64,000 bases of DNA from Amorphophallus konjac (taxonomy: Eukaryota; Streptophyta; Magnoliopsida; Alismatales; Araceae), in NCBI GenBank assembly GCA_022559845.1, contig CM040117.1:146448732-146512731 (forward strand), written 5' to 3'. The notes under the pieces are model-generated. The model ran no database searches, was not told the DNA's origin, and saw nothing but the letters and a program-made list of their open reading frames with translations. The position numbers and the translations under genes are program-made. Position 1 is the stretch's first letter. Each line of letters begins with the position of its first letter. Shown one piece after another: positions 1 through 11,264 of the stretch.

Positions 1-651
1 CGATTAACACGTTAAAACGCTAGATCGGGCTCACACTCCAAAATCATGGATTTTCCCCAAAATGGCAATAAACCCACACTCGGCTCGCCACGGCCGACCA
101 AACTCACGGGAAATGAAGTACGCAAGTTGGGGGTCCATCTCCCTACCTCCACCGAAGATTTCACGCGCCGTGGACGTCGATCCACGAAGAAAATGCCGTT
201 AAACCCTCGTCGAGGCATGAACTCACAGCCGAGCTTCCACGCGCCTCCATCCCCCGATCCTCGACCCATCCTTGCCGTCCTCGCCCTCGCGCCATCGCCG
301 CCTCGCCCCTGCCTACCGTGGTCAGCCGTCCGCGGAGAAGTGAGGGAGAGGAAGAGATAAACGGAGGGGGAGAGAGTGAGAAATGAGATTGAGGGAGAGA
401 GATAAAAGGAGGTTAATATATATAGAAAAACCAAAAAATTCTAGAAATTTAGAAAAATACAAAAAATAACCTCCGCCATCCTCGAGAGGAGCACAACACG
501 CTGGTACTATCCCAGAGTTGGAGAATGCCACGGTTCGCCCTGCACAAAGTTCCGAAGGTACATCAGGGAAAAACACGTGTAAAGCACAAAATACACTCCG
601 AGACCCACGAAAATGATCCGAAAAATATCCAAAAAATTCGGGGCATTACAT
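1..651 (-). mobile_element. L1: partial gypsy-type LTR (runs off the window)
   Basis: Read on the minus strand, this block begins at 651 with TGTAATGCCCCGAATTTTTT, a start typical of plant Ty3/gypsy LTRs. A TATA-like stretch follows at about 414-424, then a CT-rich leader (about 310-400), the usual U3/R layout. The other end lies outside the window, so neither full length nor target duplication can be seen. No polypurine tract adjoins position 651, so it is more likely a solo or truncated LTR than part of a complete element. The overlapping ORFs on both strands (46-360 and 12-434) look incidental. The call rests on form alone. Confidence 0.5.
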
Positions 652-719
652 ACATTGTGCCATGGAAGAATTCCGACAACATAACGGTATATTCATTAAT
701 TTCCATAGTTCATTAATGA

Positions 720-2693
720 GTTCATAAACCAAGTTTTGACGTTAGATAGTCAAAAGACCATCTGGGACATAAAACATGATCAACCCTTTGGTCAGACCTC
801 GGGTTGGGCAAAATCTGACAGAATGCGGTTTCAAGTGGACCGCTATCTTGAGGTAGTAGTCGTGAAGGATCCGCGATAAGGGGGTGCGTCAACTCAAGGG
901 AAGAATGGGTCAAGTCAACCATAAATCTGCTGAATGGAACATGAACGTGGTCATTGGCCAACTGCTATCTGCAGGTAGCGGTTGCTTACTAGCCGCAATC
1001 ATAACAGGGAGCAGAAATCGTGAAGTGCTCTTCTAGCATTTTGGGTTTTCACGGTACAACCAGCTTGGCGTCCTAGTGGGAATCTTAGGCTCGCGGAGTC
1101 TTACAGAGGCATTGAAATAAGATAACCTAGTCCGACAGAAGGAATATTCGACGGAGAGGCGCTCTAGTTCAAGAAAATGTTCCTATCAAGTGAAGTGGCA
1201 AATAGCAATGTACCGGAGTACGGGCTATGAACAAGTAATGAAGAAAGACAAGAGATGAGAGTGAATCATATTAAAACAGCGATCAATGTACCGAAAGTTC
1301 AAAAGAAAATCTCTTAAGTACAAAATTATAGGAGTTGATTTGTGAAACTAACATATGTGAAATTATATTCCTTATAGCATGAGAGGGCATAAAACATAAC
1401 CTGGTTGAAACATGATATGACAGAAATTATGAACATAATGAAATAACACGAAATATGGCATAGTTACTTATACTTAGCAGGGAATCATAACGGTTGATCT
1501 GGTCACTATTGCAGGTTAACAGTGCGCAGATCGCGGTTGGTCGAGAATCGCTATATGGAGGTAGCGGTCTCTGTAGGACCGCTATCTGTCCGTCACTAGA
1601 TAGAAGCAAATCCTAGCTTGCAGTGTATGTTTCTATGGCAAATAAAGATGAAACAAATAGGAAACTGAAGGAAAAGGTATGATAACATGTAAGTAATGCA
1701 TGAAAAAGGTAGGTGATCAAGGAAAGTTATTATCTTTTGATTAAGGTTACATGAGCATCATGAGTTAAAAACCCTATTGCGTAGTCATGGAAAAACTGGA
1801 AATTCTCTATGTAGAAAGCATGAAATCAAGGGATATGCAAGCACTTTTGTTCCTAATACGATGTTTATGCCAATCACGAGACAACCTACCTCTGGGATAG
1901 TCCCTAAACTTCAAATTTCTCACCGGAAGAAGGCTCCCATTCCTGCGCATCCTACGTAGAACTAGCGACTTCCGATCGTTCTAACTCTTTGTCCGCTTGA
2001 TCTCCTAACATGAAATTTAGAGGGACATTAGAAGACATTAAGGGGAACAATAAATCCTAAAGGAAGAACTTAAAACAATGTCATCTTACCTCTACTACGC
2101 GTGATCCAAAACTAGGGTTCGCACAGGTCGATCTGGGTCTTATTTATAAAGAACGACCTAGGACTAGGGTTTTAGCTTGAATTAGGATCCTTATTGGAGG
2201 TAGAGTCAATCCCTAAGAGTCTTAGATAGGTTTTCCTTGTTAGTTAGCATCGAACCACAACCAATTTCGTGGATAAAATCTGATCTTTCTGTGTTTTTCT
2301 CTTTCCATTTTCGGAAGAAGGTAGCGGTTGAGGGACGACCGCTATCATAAGAACGCGGTCACGCGACTGACTGCGACCTATTCCTCTCTCTAGAATTTAA
2401 GTTTTCAAACTCCATTGCTAATTATCCCCTACTTTCCCTATTTATCTATTTTAATTAGGGAATTAACTTCTATTACGTCTCTAGGGTATGGGTTTGGGCC
2501 AAAAGACTTAGAAACATGTCTTAAGGTCCATTTTAAGTGGGTTTAACCATTTAATTAATAGTTGGGCCTATTTATCAAAGTATTTAATCTATTAATCCAT
2601 TAATTATCCCATTTAGGTCTTTAAGCCCATTAAATGTTTAATTAAACCCATTTTAATTTCTAATAATTCCAAAAAAATACTAGGGGTGCTACA
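720..2693 (-). mobile_element. L2: diverged Tekay-like LTR fragment
   Basis: This stretch resembles the LTR of the TK element at 24137-27138. Both end on the right in TGCTACA (GGGGTGCTACA here, GGGATGCTACA there). Both carry scattered copies of a GTAGCGGTC/GACCGCTA-type motif, and both hold a shared block around 1060-1160 (compare 25600-25700) with cgtcctagtgg..aatc, then ggctcg, then cctagtccga. No coding sequence is visible. The left boundary is uncertain (652-720 is unassigned). The right edge abuts the fold-back element at 2694. It is probably an old solo or truncated LTR of the same gypsy lineage. Confidence 0.55.
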
Positions 2694-3143
2694 CCGCTAT
2701 TTTCAAAAACTTTCAGATATGTCATCGCTGTAACCTCCCATTAACACTCGTCAACTTAACTATAGTTAAGCCTAACTAGATATAGGAAATGATAAAAATG
2801 CCCACGTTATATCACCTAAGATTTGAGTTATTTACAAAAGTCCTAAATAGAATCATAAAATAAAAATAAGACATATAATAAAAGTATATAGATAAAAATA
2901 TTTTAGGCTTTAAACATTTTAAATGTTCATCTTCTTCCCTGACACCTCAATGGGTTTTCCAAACCCAATGACGATACTATGAAGAGGTCGACGGAGCTAC
3001 ACGTCGTCAAAATCTGGGGCGTGGGGGGACAGAGTAGTAAGGAGAGGGGTTGTCACCGGTGAGAGAGAGAGAGAGATGGTATGGGGTGAGAGAGGGAGAG
3101 AGTGCAGGGAGAGGCACCTCCCCCGCCGACTCTAGCATCCACA

Positions 3144-3147
<4 letters not shown>

Positions 3148-3194
<47 letters not shown>
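3148..3194. repeat. (GA)n microsatellite in left arm of FB
   Basis: An almost uninterrupted GA run in the left arm of the fold-back element. A second run occupies about 3675-3743. The serine-leucine and arginine-glutamate rich ORFs here are translations of the repeat, not genes. Confidence 0.95.
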
Positions 3195-3197
<3 letters not shown>

Positions 3198-3673
3198 CCC
3201 TCCGGCGGTGATAGAGGGAGAGGGAGGGGGAGAGAGATAGGAAGTCTAAAATCTGGGGGATGGGGGGGCAAAGTAGTAGGGAGAGGGGTCATCACTAGAG
3301 GGGAAAGAGAGAGGGATGGGGTGTGTGTGAGAGAGAGAAGGAGGGTATGTGGTGAGAGAGGGAGAGAGCGCAGGGAGGGGGGACACTGGAGACGTCTCCC
3401 CCTCCGACATCGACAATGACAGAGGGACAGAGAGAGAGAGAGGGACCCTCTGACAGTGACAAAAGGAGAGGGAGGGAGAGAGAAAGAGGGAGGGACCCTC
3501 CTGCAGGCCGATGCGGACTGAGGGAGAGGGAGAAGGGGAGGGAGGGACCCTTCGGCCATGACAGAGGGAGAGGGAGGGAGAGAGAGAGAGAGGGAGGGAG
3601 GGATCCTCCCGCATGCCAACGCTAACAAAGGGAGAGGGAGGGAGAGAGACAGAGGAAGGGGGAGGGAGGGAGG

Positions 3674-3747
<74 letters not shown>

Positions 3748-4586
3748 CATAAAGATGAAGCGACTCCCTCAGAGAGAGACACGAAATCGCTCTATGTAGG
3801 AGTGACTTCTTAGAGGAAGTTGCTACCACATGGAGCAACTTTCATCTCTCGCACTTGTCTCTCTTCCTTCCTCTCTCTCTCCCTCCATTGCACTCACGCT
3901 GATGATGACCCTATGCCCCCTTCTCCCTTCACCTATTTCCCCTGCTCTCTCTCTTCCCTAGCCTCCTTACCTTCCTTTTCTTCCTCTCCTTCCCTCCATC
4001 GCGACCCTGTGCTCCTACTCTCTCCGACGTCCCCCCTCCCCCTCTCCCACTCCCTCTATCACCGCCGGCTCTCTCTGAAGTCCCCCTCACCCTTTGTCAT
4101 TGTTGGCTCTCTCTAGCATCCCCCTCTCCCTCTCGCTCTCTCTCTCTCTCTGCCTTCCTCTCTCTCTCCCTCTCCCTCTTACTCTCTGTCTCTCTCTGAC
4201 GTCACCCCTCCCCCTATCCCTCTCCCTCTCACTCTCTCCCTCTCCCTCTCCCTCTCACACTCTCTCTCCCCCTCTCCCTCCCACTCTATCACCACCATCT
4301 GACATCCCCCCTCCCCCCTCTCTCTCTCCCTCTCCCTCCCGCTCTCTCTCTCTCTCCCTCCGGCATCCCCCCTCCCACTCTCCCTCTCCCTCTCGCTCTC
4401 TCTCTCTCTGCCTTGCTCTATCTCTCTCCCCCTCTCCCTCTCACTCTGTCACCACCGTCCGACATCCCCCCTTCCCCTCCCCGCCTCCCTCTCGCTCGCT
4501 CTCTCTCTCTCTCTCTAGCGTCCCCCCTCTCCCTCTCACTCTCTCACCATCGTCCGACATCTCCCCTCCCCCTCCCCCTCTCCCTT

Positions 4587-4587
<1 letters not shown>

Positions 4588-4670
<83 letters not shown>
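4588..4670. repeat. (CT)n microsatellite in right arm of FB
   Basis: A CT run of about 80 bp just left of the S1 insertion. It can pair with the GA runs of the left arm at 3148-3194 and 3675-3743. A shorter CT run at about 23690-23716 lies in the portion of FB on the other side of S1. Confidence 0.95.
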
Positions 4671-4672
<2 letters not shown>

Positions 4673-4695
4673 GTGTCCCCTCTCCCCCTCTCCCT

Positions 4696-6489
4696 TGTTA
4701 GGGTGCTAGACTTGGATACAGAGGGGGGTGAATGTATCCCTCTAGAGAATATGGCCCAATTTTCAAAAACTAAGGCTCAGATATGCAGAATTAAAACTAA
4801 TGAGCTTTCCAAGATGAAATGATAAGGCAATCAAATGAACAAACAGTTGGCCTGCAACACTGCAGCCACCTGATCAACCAGAAACGAATGCAGAGTAAAA
4901 CAACCCAAACACATTTAGCAGAATATAAAGCTGAAAAATAACTCTCTAGATAAAGCAACAGGCCAAACATGCACAACCTGTGAATGGGAGGTAGAAGACA
5001 TGGAGCTAAAACAAGGCAAACCACTGCACAGATAATTTTTAGGCGGTTCGGTCCTCCAGACCTACATCCACCCCTCACTCCCAACCGGAGTGAGGCTTCC
5101 ACTAGTAACACTAGCACAGCAGACTCAGTATGCAACAAATGCTGCCAAACAGCTTGACCAGGGGAACAACTTCCCCTCTTCCTCCCAACCGGAGGGAACC
5201 CACAAGCAGCGCCCAGCTACTTGCAACCGGAGATCAAATCTCCCTTCTCCTGACCCACCAGGAGGAATCCACAAGTAGCATCCTGCTACTTTCGATCGGA
5301 GATCAAATCTCCCTTCTCCTGACCCACCAGGAGGAAACCAATCCCCAACAGGGCAATCGGAAGAATCACAAGGAAATGTAAACGAAACTAAGAAAAGGAA
5401 AATACAGTAACCAGAAAACTGTAGCTATGGTAGTACAACCGTGGCTCTCAACTAGAGCTAACTGGGATGGATATGATCCATGGTACAGCAGGAACAAATA
5501 TTCAAGTAGCATTGCTTCTCTTCTCACTCTGCTCAAGCTCTCTATCTCTTCCTTTCTCTCTTCTTTTACTTATCCTTCTGGATAGTGAAAGCTCTCACTC
5601 TTGCTCTGCTTTTGTCGATCACGATCAGTCCCTTTCAGACAGAGGAGTCTTCCTTATATATATATCAGCAGCGATTAGGGTGACATGCGCTCTCCACGAT
5701 TCCCACCAAGAGGCCTCAGTCCACATGTCAGCATCCTAGTACCTCGTCCATCCTGGGATCACGACCCAGTCACCTCGGATCCCGTGCCCTTCATTAGCAC
5801 GTTCAACAACTACTGTCTGGTGGCGTCAACTCACTTGCTCCTAAAGGTTGACGCAGCCTTCAAGGGCATTCTACCAGCAAGACTTAAGTCTGCTGCGTTG
5901 ACTCTATCAGCCTGCTGCGTTGACGCATTGATACATTCTAGCGAGCAACCAGCCTAGCCTTTTAACTGCTGCATCGACGCTTCCAACCCGTGGCGTTGAC
6001 GCATTGATGATCCAGTGATCAAGTCTTCAGCAGATGGGCGTGCTGCGTCGATGCTCTCATCATGCTGCGTTGACGCATTTTTGTTCCAGCAGCTGAAATT
6101 TGGATGGCTTCAGCCTTCTTGCGTCAAGGAGTGCGTTGACGCATTGTGCAGCTGCGTCCACCCTCTGGTCACCTTATCGTTCCATCAAGCTGCTGCGTCG
6201 ACCCAACGAGCTGCAGCGTCGACGCTGCCAAGGTACTCCAGAGGTTGCAAGGAGATACTTGAACTGCTGCGTCCACGCTGCCGGTTGGTGGCGTTGACGC
6301 ACGAACATGTACTTCAAGCCTGTCTTGCCTTGTATATTGGCGTCTCTTAAGCCGCTGCGTCGACGCTGCTTCATAGTGGCATTGACGCATCGAGCACCCT
6401 GCATCCTTTTGTTCCTGTTAAACATTCATTAAAACTAAAGTGTCTATATCACTTAGCTTATAGTTGTCATCATCAAAACCAGGAGTACA
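4696..6489 (-). repeat. S1 3' LTR
   Basis: This 1794-bp LTR is the downstream copy on the minus strand. It holds, in minus order, U3 with about 17 copies of a GCGTTGACGC/GCGTCGACGC motif (5820-6400), a TATA-like stretch at 5654-5666, and an R-U5 leader with tandem hairpins (about 5036-5346). It ends CACCCTAACA. It differs from the other copy by only scattered substitutions. Confidence 0.9.
5816..6395. repeat. Palindromic GCGTYGACGC motif array in S1 U3
   Basis: About 17 close copies of a quasi-palindromic core (GCGTTGACGC, GCGTCGACGC, GCGTCCACGC and similar) are spaced 20-50 bp apart. The same array is present in the other LTR at 22890-23465. CG-rich palindromic repeats in U3 are a known feature of Sirevirus LTRs, though the sequence differs by family. 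A role as transcription-factor binding or silencing target is inferred only. Confidence 0.8.
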
Positions 6490-6777
6490 ATAATCTCCCC
6501 CTTTTTGATGATGGCAACTCTGGACTGTTTTAAGGATGAGGCATCAAACAAATGCATGGACAGGTATCTAAGATTCAAGTATCTAAGATTCAAGAAGTTT
6601 CATTACATTGTATCACAGTTGTATCATAGATAAATTACAGGTAAATTATATGCTATCATTTATCAATGCGTTTGTCATTACAAAAGGAACTCAAGCTAGA
6701 ACTCAAGCTACTTTGAACTCTTTTCTCCCCCTTTGACATCATCATGAAGGGGGCAATATGTGAACTGGCACAAGGCC
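6490..6777 (-). promoter_or_regulatory. S1 PPT region and 3' untranslated stretch
   Basis: Read on the minus strand, this carries an AAAGGGGGAGAA tract at about 6723-6735 and the terminal AAAAAGGGGGAGAT tract adjoining the 3' LTR (about 6492-6505). The terminal tract would prime plus-strand DNA synthesis. Nothing coding is visible. Confidence 0.8.
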
Positions 6778-8058
6778 TCAATTGAAATATCTGGCATGAC
6801 TGGAAGAAGATCCGCGAGCCCTTGATGGTTGACTTGGTGGTTGACGTGGAGTGGTAGATTGATCTCTGCCCAGCAACGTGCGAATGTCTTGAGATAGAGC
6901 AGCTAAGTCATGTTGCAGTGTGGTCCTTACATGTGCAATAGCAGAGGACATATCATCTTGGACATTTTTGGAGTTCTTCAAAAGATTTCCAAGAGAGTTA
7001 AGCGTGTCTGTCACAGTGTCAATTTTGCCTAAAATAGCTTTGATGCATTGGGGAAGAGCATTAACAGGACCCTTGATGGTTTCAACAGCAATCCGCACAT
7101 CAAAACAAAGATCAGTAATCTTGGCAAGGGATTGACAAAATGAAGATTGATTGCTGTGTATGTCGGTCACCAATGTTGATAGCTTGTCAAGTAGAGATGA
7201 TAGGTTTTTCAAGACAGACCTTGTAGCTTGGTCAGATAGCATCTTGGAGAGTAAGAATTTTTGCCACTCGGATAAGACAGAGACTTCAAATTGTATAACC
7301 CGAGCAGTCAGTTTGTTGAGATGATAATTTGTAAACTCCATTAGCTTGTCCATCTTTGCATCCTGACGCTGCAGCATCATAGACATGTGAGCAAACATCT
7401 CTTCAACAGTGGCTGGTGGTGGAGCTGCATCAGAAGTTGGAAAAGGCCTCCTATAAACACCAATTTCCATTGTAGGTGTAGAGCCACTGGGTTCCCCAGT
7501 TTCCAACTGAGGGCTTGATGGTCTCACAAATGTGTCTTCAACTTCATGCTCTCCTCTTGCTGAACTACCATCTGGTCTGCCTTCTCTCACCACATGAGGA
7601 ATTGGAATCTCTGTCCTGTTTACTTGACTATCATCCATAGTGAATGTTCTTGATCCCTGTCCTGTCTCTGATTGTGCTGATTTCTGACTGGGAAGGATTC
7701 TAACAGCCTTACCATCAATGACTTGGAAGCCCATAAATCTCTGAACGTAAGACATGGAATATATGTTCCCCTTAGGGATAACATGTTTCTTTTCAGTTCC
7801 AAAATCCACTCCTACCTTTTTGAAAATAGATGTGAGATGTGCTACATAAGGTAGTGTTCTAGAGTGGTGAAGACAGGTTCCAATTGTCTGAACTACAACA
7901 TCAGTTAAAGAAATCTTAACTTCCTTTAGCATGCAGTACAACAGGAATCGCTGCATATCTGTGACTCTTTCTCTGCCACTGCTTTGAGGTGTGATGATAG
8001 ACGTGCATATGTGATGAAGTAGTCTGACAGATGGTATAAATCTATTAGCTTTCAGACT

Positions 8059-10679
8059 TGATGGGGACATCGCTTACTCCTTCACATACCTCCGAGGGTC
8101 CTGCTACTCGCCATTTTGCTCGCCATGATTTTTGGAGTCTAGCTATATAATTTTCACAATTTTCTTGAGTCATTGTCATGTAATTTTGCCTTTTATTGAG
8201 TCTATTACCTAAGTTAGTTAGTCATTTACCTAAGTCCAAGTTTCATTAACTAGCTTAGTAGGCTATTGGGCCTGGCCCATGGGCGCCCCCTTCCCTAACC
8301 TTTGGTCTTCTGTCAGTTGTCCACAATGTGAGGACTTATTGTAAATTGTGGGTTTCCTATATAAGGAGCCCAATCCCCCACTTGAAGTGGGCAATTGATG
8401 AATGAATGAAAATTGAACCCACTTGAATCCCCTTGAGTCTTCTCTCTCCTCTCCCTCTAGTTCTCTCTCTCTCTCTCTAGTTCTCTCCTCTCTCCTAGGG
8501 GCGAACCCCCTCTCTCTCCTCCCTCCTTCTCTCTCTAAAATTCGAAATTCCCCTCTCTCCTCACCCCTTGCCACCTCACTTGCCACCTAGGCAAGTCTCT
8601 TCACCTCCCAAGACCCCCATTACTTCACCATTAATCACTCCACCTCCCCAAGCACCCTTTCACCTTCCCAAGGCATCCCTCCCCCTTCCCCAAGCAACCT
8701 CCCACCTCCCTAGGGCCCTTTCCCCTCCCCAAGGAGCCCCTTCACCTCCCTAGGTCGTCCACCCCCTTCCCCTCCCTCCTAGGGTCGACCCCCTCAACCC
8801 CTCTCCACCCTCCCATTGCCTTGGCCGACCCCTCCACCCCCCCCCTTTTGTCAACTTCAGTTCTGTCTGCAGGCTGACCTGCAGACCAGCCTCGAGTTGC
8901 AGCGACTACCACGACAACATCTTGAAGCTTCTGGGGGCGTGGCCTACCTTTCTGGAAAGGCCTCCCTTTCCTCTTCGCAGGCGAGGTGGAATCACCCCAT
9001 TCTGAGTTCGTGGCCGTCCGGGAAGGCTGTTCTACCCCGACTGCGCAGAGCTCCATCAGCAGAGCCCCTGAACCCTGTTCAAAGCTACACCACGGCCGAC
9101 GGTGAGAGATTCAAGTTGTGAGTTCTTCTACAAATATCTTCCTCCACCAGTCCTCTTACTGGATCAAGAAGCGGAAGTGCGTTCGCCATCCGGAGGTCAG
9201 AGTTTTGGTCTTTCTCCCTCGACTGGTCGGGTCTGCCTCCCACAGTGGGCAGTGACCTGCCTCCACTCATTGGCATCCCCCAGTCCACCCCGACATCAGA
9301 CGGCTTCCCCGTCAGTTTAGCAGCGCAGAGGGATTGTCCACGGTTCCAGAAACTCTGGCGGCTCGAGATTTGGCATCCGGGAGCGGCCGGGACAACGTCT
9401 GCAATCCACTGTTCATTTCTGGTAGCCGCTGTGGCCAGAGTCTGCAACCCGGTTCGTTGCTGCACCACGACTAACCGTGGAGGAATCAGGCTGAACTCTC
9501 TTCTTCAAAATTCTTCCTCCATCTGTCCACGACCAGAAGCAAGAAACAGAATGACATTCGGCATCCAGGATCCAGAGTTACAAATTTTATCCCTCCGTCG
9601 CGCGGATCTGCCTCCTGCAGTCTGCAGCGACCAGTGCCTACTCTTCAGGGCACACCGACCGTCCAAGGCCTTGGATCACAGCCCCATAGACTCCAGATGA
9701 AAGCTACCTCGACCACGGAGACGAAGACGCTGGTTTCGTGCCATTCGGAGTTCGGGAGAGCTCACAACAGCGTCTGCAACCTGCTGCTACAGAACAGGTC
9801 CGGCCAGAGACCACATCTGCCGACTCGGTTCAGTCGCTGGTGTCGCCAGTCCCTGGCTCCAGAGGCCGCCCAAAAATTCAGACAACACCAGCTTCAAGTC
9901 AGGAATCATTGCGAGGTGGTTTCGCTCAATTCGGAGTCCGGACGAGCCCGGGACAGAGCCAACAACAGCACCCTATCCAGCAGTCCAGATTGCAGCTGAA
10001 CCCACATTGATTTCCTTTTTAACCACTTCGGTCCGTCCTCCCATCCCCGCCTGGCCGGCTTACCGCCCCACCCTGCGTGGTGGTAGTGTTTGTCTGTAAT
10101 TAACCAATTCCCACCCCCGAGATCACCCTCCTGCGCGAGGTGTAGTAATTGTACTCTTGAACAGGTTTTGAAGCTTCACCGGCGCAGTGTGCGGGGAGCA
10201 CACTTCCCCGCTCGCCCTCGTCTCCGACCGGGATCGGCGTCTTCACGCCGATCAGGTGAGCTCCTGGCCACTCTTCGCTACTGGTTATTACCATTGCTAG
10301 CTTAGTATCGCTCTTAGTTGTTCATCGGAGGTGAGACGAGCGCTCGATCTATAATTCAATCCAATCAAGTGTTCACCGCGGAGCGAGTTGAGAGAGAGCC
10401 ATTGCATCCCACGCCCTCGGCGTGCCGGCCGCCCTTGAAATCGGGCATCCCTGGCCCATTGGGGTCCCTTCCGAGCTAGCGAAACCCTTGGAACCTTGAG
10501 GTCCAACCCCGGACCCTCACCGTCATCGCCGGTCCTCCTTCGGACCCGAGTGTGCCTACGCGAGTGAGTCCGCTAGTGCGACGTTGCCAACTCATGTGTT
10601 GCTTGCTATCCTAGGTCCAAGGGAGTCATATCACATCAAATTGGTATCATTGTCCTTCGCTACATGTTGTGTCACATCA
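8059..10679 (+). repeat. LD 5' LTR
   Basis: 2621 bp, beginning TGATGGGGACATCGC and ending TCACATCA. A TATA box (TATATAAG, 8358-8365) is followed by a short CCCAC/GTGGG hairpin, a CT-rich leader (8435-8760) and a GC-rich remainder. Short ORFs in this stretch recur in the other LTR only because the LTRs are copies. No gene is called. Confidence 0.92.
8358..8365 (+). promoter_or_regulatory. LD LTR TATA box
   Basis: TATATAAG, about 300 bp into the LTR, preceding a pyrimidine-rich leader. The 3' LTR has the same box at about 13950. Confidence 0.7.
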
Positions 10680-10681
10680 AC

Positions 10682-10694
10682 TAGGTATCAGAGC
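10682..10694 (+). promoter_or_regulatory. LD primer binding site
   Basis: TAGGTATCAGAGC begins two bases after the 5' LTR. It differs by one base from TTGGTATCAGAGC, the site complementary to the 3' end of plant initiator tRNA-Met. Confidence 0.75.
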
Positions 10695-10757
10695 AAGTTC
10701 TAGACTTGTCTCTACTAAGTCTTGTCCTAGGGCAGTTGCATTCATCACCCGATCATC

Positions 10758-11188
10758 ATGCATACCCCTCGTTGGCCAAATGGTCCGATTGACCCCCTCC
10801 ACATGGACTACATTGTAGATGAGGACCTTCATTTTGATGGAGATCCTCATGCCTATCTTAGGTGGGAGAATACCATGGAAAGGGACTTTGAAAGTACTTG
10901 GGTATATGGATCCGAGAGAGTCCGCAGGGCCAAGGCACGACTTCGGGGTCTAGCTAAGAAAATGTGGGAACACAAAGAGAGATTCAGAAGGGTTTGGGGC
11001 AAGAGCCCATTCACTCATGGGAAGAGATGAAGAGTGAGCTTAGGAAGATCTATGCTCCCCGACCGTCCCACTCCTACCTTAAGACCCATTACCCGAGGAG
11101 CACTCCCACTCCTCCTTTCTCGCCCAGTTCATCTAAACCCTCCACTAGGACCAAAACCCCACCACCCAAAGACCCCAAGACTCATTAG
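10758..11188 (+). pseudogene. LD degenerate gypsy-type gag
   Basis: The first reading frame (from ATG 10758) has FDGDPHAYLRWE near residue 30, followed by a KMWEHKERF stretch. After a frameshift near 10985 the second frame gives PIHSWEEMKSELRKIY. This order (D-P-x-A-Y-L-x-W-E, then P-I-x-x-W-x-E-M-K-x-x-L-R) matches the retrotransposon gag core of Ty3/gypsy elements, but shorter than usual. No zinc knuckle follows. It is probably a relic from the autonomous ancestor. The frameshift means no intact protein can be made. Confidence 0.6.
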
Positions 11189-11264
11189 AAGAACTAAGGA
11201 TTGAGATTAAGAATATCTTCACCTCCCTTAGGGTCCAAACTCCACCACCCCAAATAATTCCAAC

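Noticed and set aside
4691..4695. Target duplication for S1
   Set aside because: tccct on the left and acatc on the right differ. The CT-repeat setting might hide an original duplication, but it is not visible.
3053..4822. Several long ORFs rich in Ser-Leu or Arg-Glu
   Set aside because: They are translations of GA/CT microsatellite and minisatellite DNA on both strands, with no independent sign of coding.
8568..10305. Set of ORFs repeated at 14160-15900
   Set aside because: These lie in the two LTRs of LD, so the repetition is expected and does not indicate genes.
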